Origin: Thermoplasmata archaeon
GTDB taxonomy: Archaea > Thermoplasmatota > Thermoplasmata > UBA184
Length of the DNA: 6,712 bases
Reading direction: 5' to 3'
Assembly: GCA_027314845.1 (NCBI GenBank)
Contig: DAHVAA010000088.1
Location: forward strand, 1 to 6,712
In this document: positions 5,291-6,712 of the stretch, one piece after another
How the letters are laid out: every line of letters begins with the position of its first letter
Position numbering within the stretch: position 1 is the stretch's first letter
Translations under genes and position numbers: made by a program
Notes under the pieces: model-generated
Seen by the model: only the letters and a program-made list of their open reading frames with translations
Told to the model about the DNA's origin: nothing
The model's database searches: none

Positions 5291-6712
5291 GTGAGCCGGC
5301 AGCATCTGCTCGATGAATACTCGGCGGAAGGTACGATGGCCGCGCCGCTTCCCCCTCCCGCGGGCCGGCCCCGCCCCCCGGCCGTTCCCGGCGTCTGGCG
5401 CGTCGTCGGCGGAATGGTGGATCACCCCCTCTTGCGGCCGAACGAGATCCGCGCCCTGCCGTTCCAGCTCGACCTCGCCCGGGTCGGGCTCGAGGAGGAC
5501 CTTCTGGTCGTCCTCCCGACCGGTCTCGGCAAGACGGTGATCGCCGCGCTGCTCGCGGCGGAGGTCCTGCGGGCGCATGAGGGGAAGGTGCTGTTCCTGG
5601 CCCCGACGCGGCCGCTCGTCCAGCAGCACGCCGAGTCGTTCGCCCGCTGGCTCGTCCCCCTGCGCGCGGCCCGGTTCACGGGCACCGTGCGCCGGCCCGT
5701 GCGCGAGGGAGCCTGGGAAGGGGCGGATTGCGTGTTCGCGACGCCCGAGATCGTGCAGAACGACCTCGCCGCCGGACGGTACCGGCTGGACGACGTCGCC
5801 CTCGTGGTCTTCGACGAGGCCCACCATGCCGTGGGCAAGTACGTGTACGTGCCGATCGCCGCCCGGTACGCGGCCGAACGGCCCGTGGGAGGAAGGGTCC
5901 TCGCGCTCACCGCGTCGCCCGGCGGTCGGGACGAGCGGATCGAGGAGGTCGTATCGGCCCTCGGGGTCCGCCGCATCGAGGCGCGTACCCGGGAGGACGA
6001 GGGAGTACGGGAGCACGTTCAGCCCGTTGAGGTCGATTACCGCTGGGTCGACCTGCCCCCCGCGACCGCTCGGATCCGCGACCTCCTGGCGGAGGCGTCG
6101 CACGGGGTGGCCCGCAAGCTCCAGAAGATGGGGTTTCTCCGCAAGAAGCCGATCGCCTCGCTATCGGTCAAGGACCTGATCGCGCTCCGAGCGGAGATCT
6201 TCGCACGTCCCGGGCCGATGGTACGCCGGTTCGGTCCGCTGTTCCATCAGCTCGTGCTCCTCCATCTCCACCACGCCCAGGAGCGGCTCGAGACCCAGGG
6301 CCTCTCGCCGTTCCTCCAGTACTTCGACCGGCTCGAGTCGAAGGAGAAGCCGAGCCGGGGGGACCTCGCGGTCCTGAAGCTTCCCGAGGTCGTGACCGCC
6401 CGTCGCGAGGCGACCGAGTTCCTTCGGGTCACCCGGGAGCCCTCTCACCCCAAGCTCGATGCCCTCGTCGAGCTCGTGCGCGCGACGCTCGCCGCGCCCC
6501 GGGACCATCCGCCCCGGATCCTGGTCTTCGCCCAGTACAGGGATACGATCCAGACCATCCAGGAGGCGCTCGAGCGTCAGGAGTGGAGCGTGGGCCGCTT
6601 CGTCGGTCAGGCGACCCGTGACCGGAAGGACAAGGGAATGAACCAGAAGGAACAGGCGCGGGTGCTGGACGGGTTTCGACAGGGCCGCTTCCCGCTGCTC
6701 GTCGCGAGCAGC
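5291..6712 (+). CDS. hef: Hef-type DNA repair helicase (FANCM/XPF family), N-terminal part
   Basis: The frame is open to the window edge, giving 474 codons with no stop. Hef is an archaeal superfamily 2 helicase, related to FANCM, that remodels stalled forks; many euryarchaeal forms carry a C-terminal XPF-like nuclease. Visible parts: Walker A LPTGLGKT (75-82), APTRPLVQQH (motif Ia), DEAH (175-178), TASPG (207-211), a helical insert typical of Hef (about 240-385), then the second RecA lobe from HPKLDALVELV (386) with RILVFAQYRDT (409-419) and RFVGQAT. It ends at LLVASS, just before motif V, so the nuclease part cannot be judged. The first in-frame stop upstream is at 5255-5257. GTG 5291 is preferred for GAAGGGGG five bases before it; ATG 5336 and ATG 5414 (MVDHPLLRPN, close to where known Hefs begin) are alternatives, as is GTG 5270. 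Residues 16-34 are Pro-rich and may be non-coding if a later start is used. Confidence 0.93.
   Translation, partial: MSRQHLLDEYSAEGTMAAPLPPPAGRPRPPAVPGVWRVVGGMVDHPLLRPNEIRALPFQLDLARVGLEEDLLVVLPTGLGKTVIAALLAAEVLRAHEGKVLFLAPTRPLVQQHAESFARWLVPLRAARFTGTVRRPVREGAWEGADCVFATPEIVQNDLAAGRYRLDDVALVVFDEAHHAVGKYVYVPIAARYAAERPVGGRVLALTASPGGRDERIEEVVSALGVRRIEARTREDEGVREHVQPVEVDYRWVDLPPATARIRDLLAEASHGVARKLQKMGFLRKKPIASLSVKDLIALRAEIFARPGPMVRRFGPLFHQLVLLHLHHAQERLETQGLSPFLQYFDRLESKEKPSRGDLAVLKLPEVVTARREATEFLRVTREPSHPKLDALVELVRATLAAPRDHPPRILVFAQYRDTIQTIQEALERQEWSVGRFVGQATRDRKDKGMNQKEQARVLDGFRQGRFPLLVASS

Noticed and set aside
5081..6103. 340-codon open frame on the minus strand opposite hef
   Set aside because: Hef motifs on the plus strand are clear, and this frame also runs across the serS-hef promoter gap without any domain.
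1..6712. CRISPR array, transposon ends, tRNA or rRNA genes, defence or secondary-metabolite cluster
   Set aside because: I saw no regularly spaced short repeats, transposase motifs, cloverleaf or rRNA-like stretches, and the genes present are mostly core functions.

Overview
The window is GC-rich throughout and looks archaeal, most likely a high-GC member of the Thermoplasmatota (Thermoplasmata). Three things point there: the C-terminal winged helix of an archaeal Orc1/Cdc6 initiator, an archaeal Hef-type helicase, and a surface protein built from repeats with the core FTESGLPSGTSWSVTLGG. I know that core, from memory only, from Thermoplasmata secreted proteins. TA-rich boxes sit about 40-55 bases before several starts, as expected for archaeal TATA promoters, and some genes have Shine-Dalgarno motifs.

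Layout, left to right. Bases 2-229 (+) are the end of an orc1/cdc6 gene. It converges, across only 27 bases, on a minus-strand gene (257-1948) for a membrane-anchored, probably glycosylated surface protein with three tandem repeats. Upstream of that gene a two-gene minus-strand operon runs from 3792 to 2090: an aldehyde dehydrogenase, then a 69-residue coiled-coil protein whose ATG overlaps the dehydrogenase stop (ATGA). A 100-base divergent promoter region (3793-3892) separates this operon from serS (3893-5188, +), seryl-tRNA synthetase. A 102-base gap with a hairpin and a promoter leads to hef (from 5291, +), a DNA-repair helicase that runs off the right edge just before helicase motif V.

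Replication initiation (orc1), translation (serS) and fork repair (hef) are core genes. The dehydrogenase operon and the surface protein are the more variable part. There is no CRISPR array, transposon, rRNA or tRNA, and I found no multigene system that is convincingly new. The most unusual items are the small coiled-coil partner of the dehydrogenase, the dyads and alternative hairpins between the divergent promoters, and the repeat-bearing surface protein with an uncharacterised cysteine-containing outer domain. Many long open frames on the strand opposite real genes are by-products of the high GC content and are not annotated.
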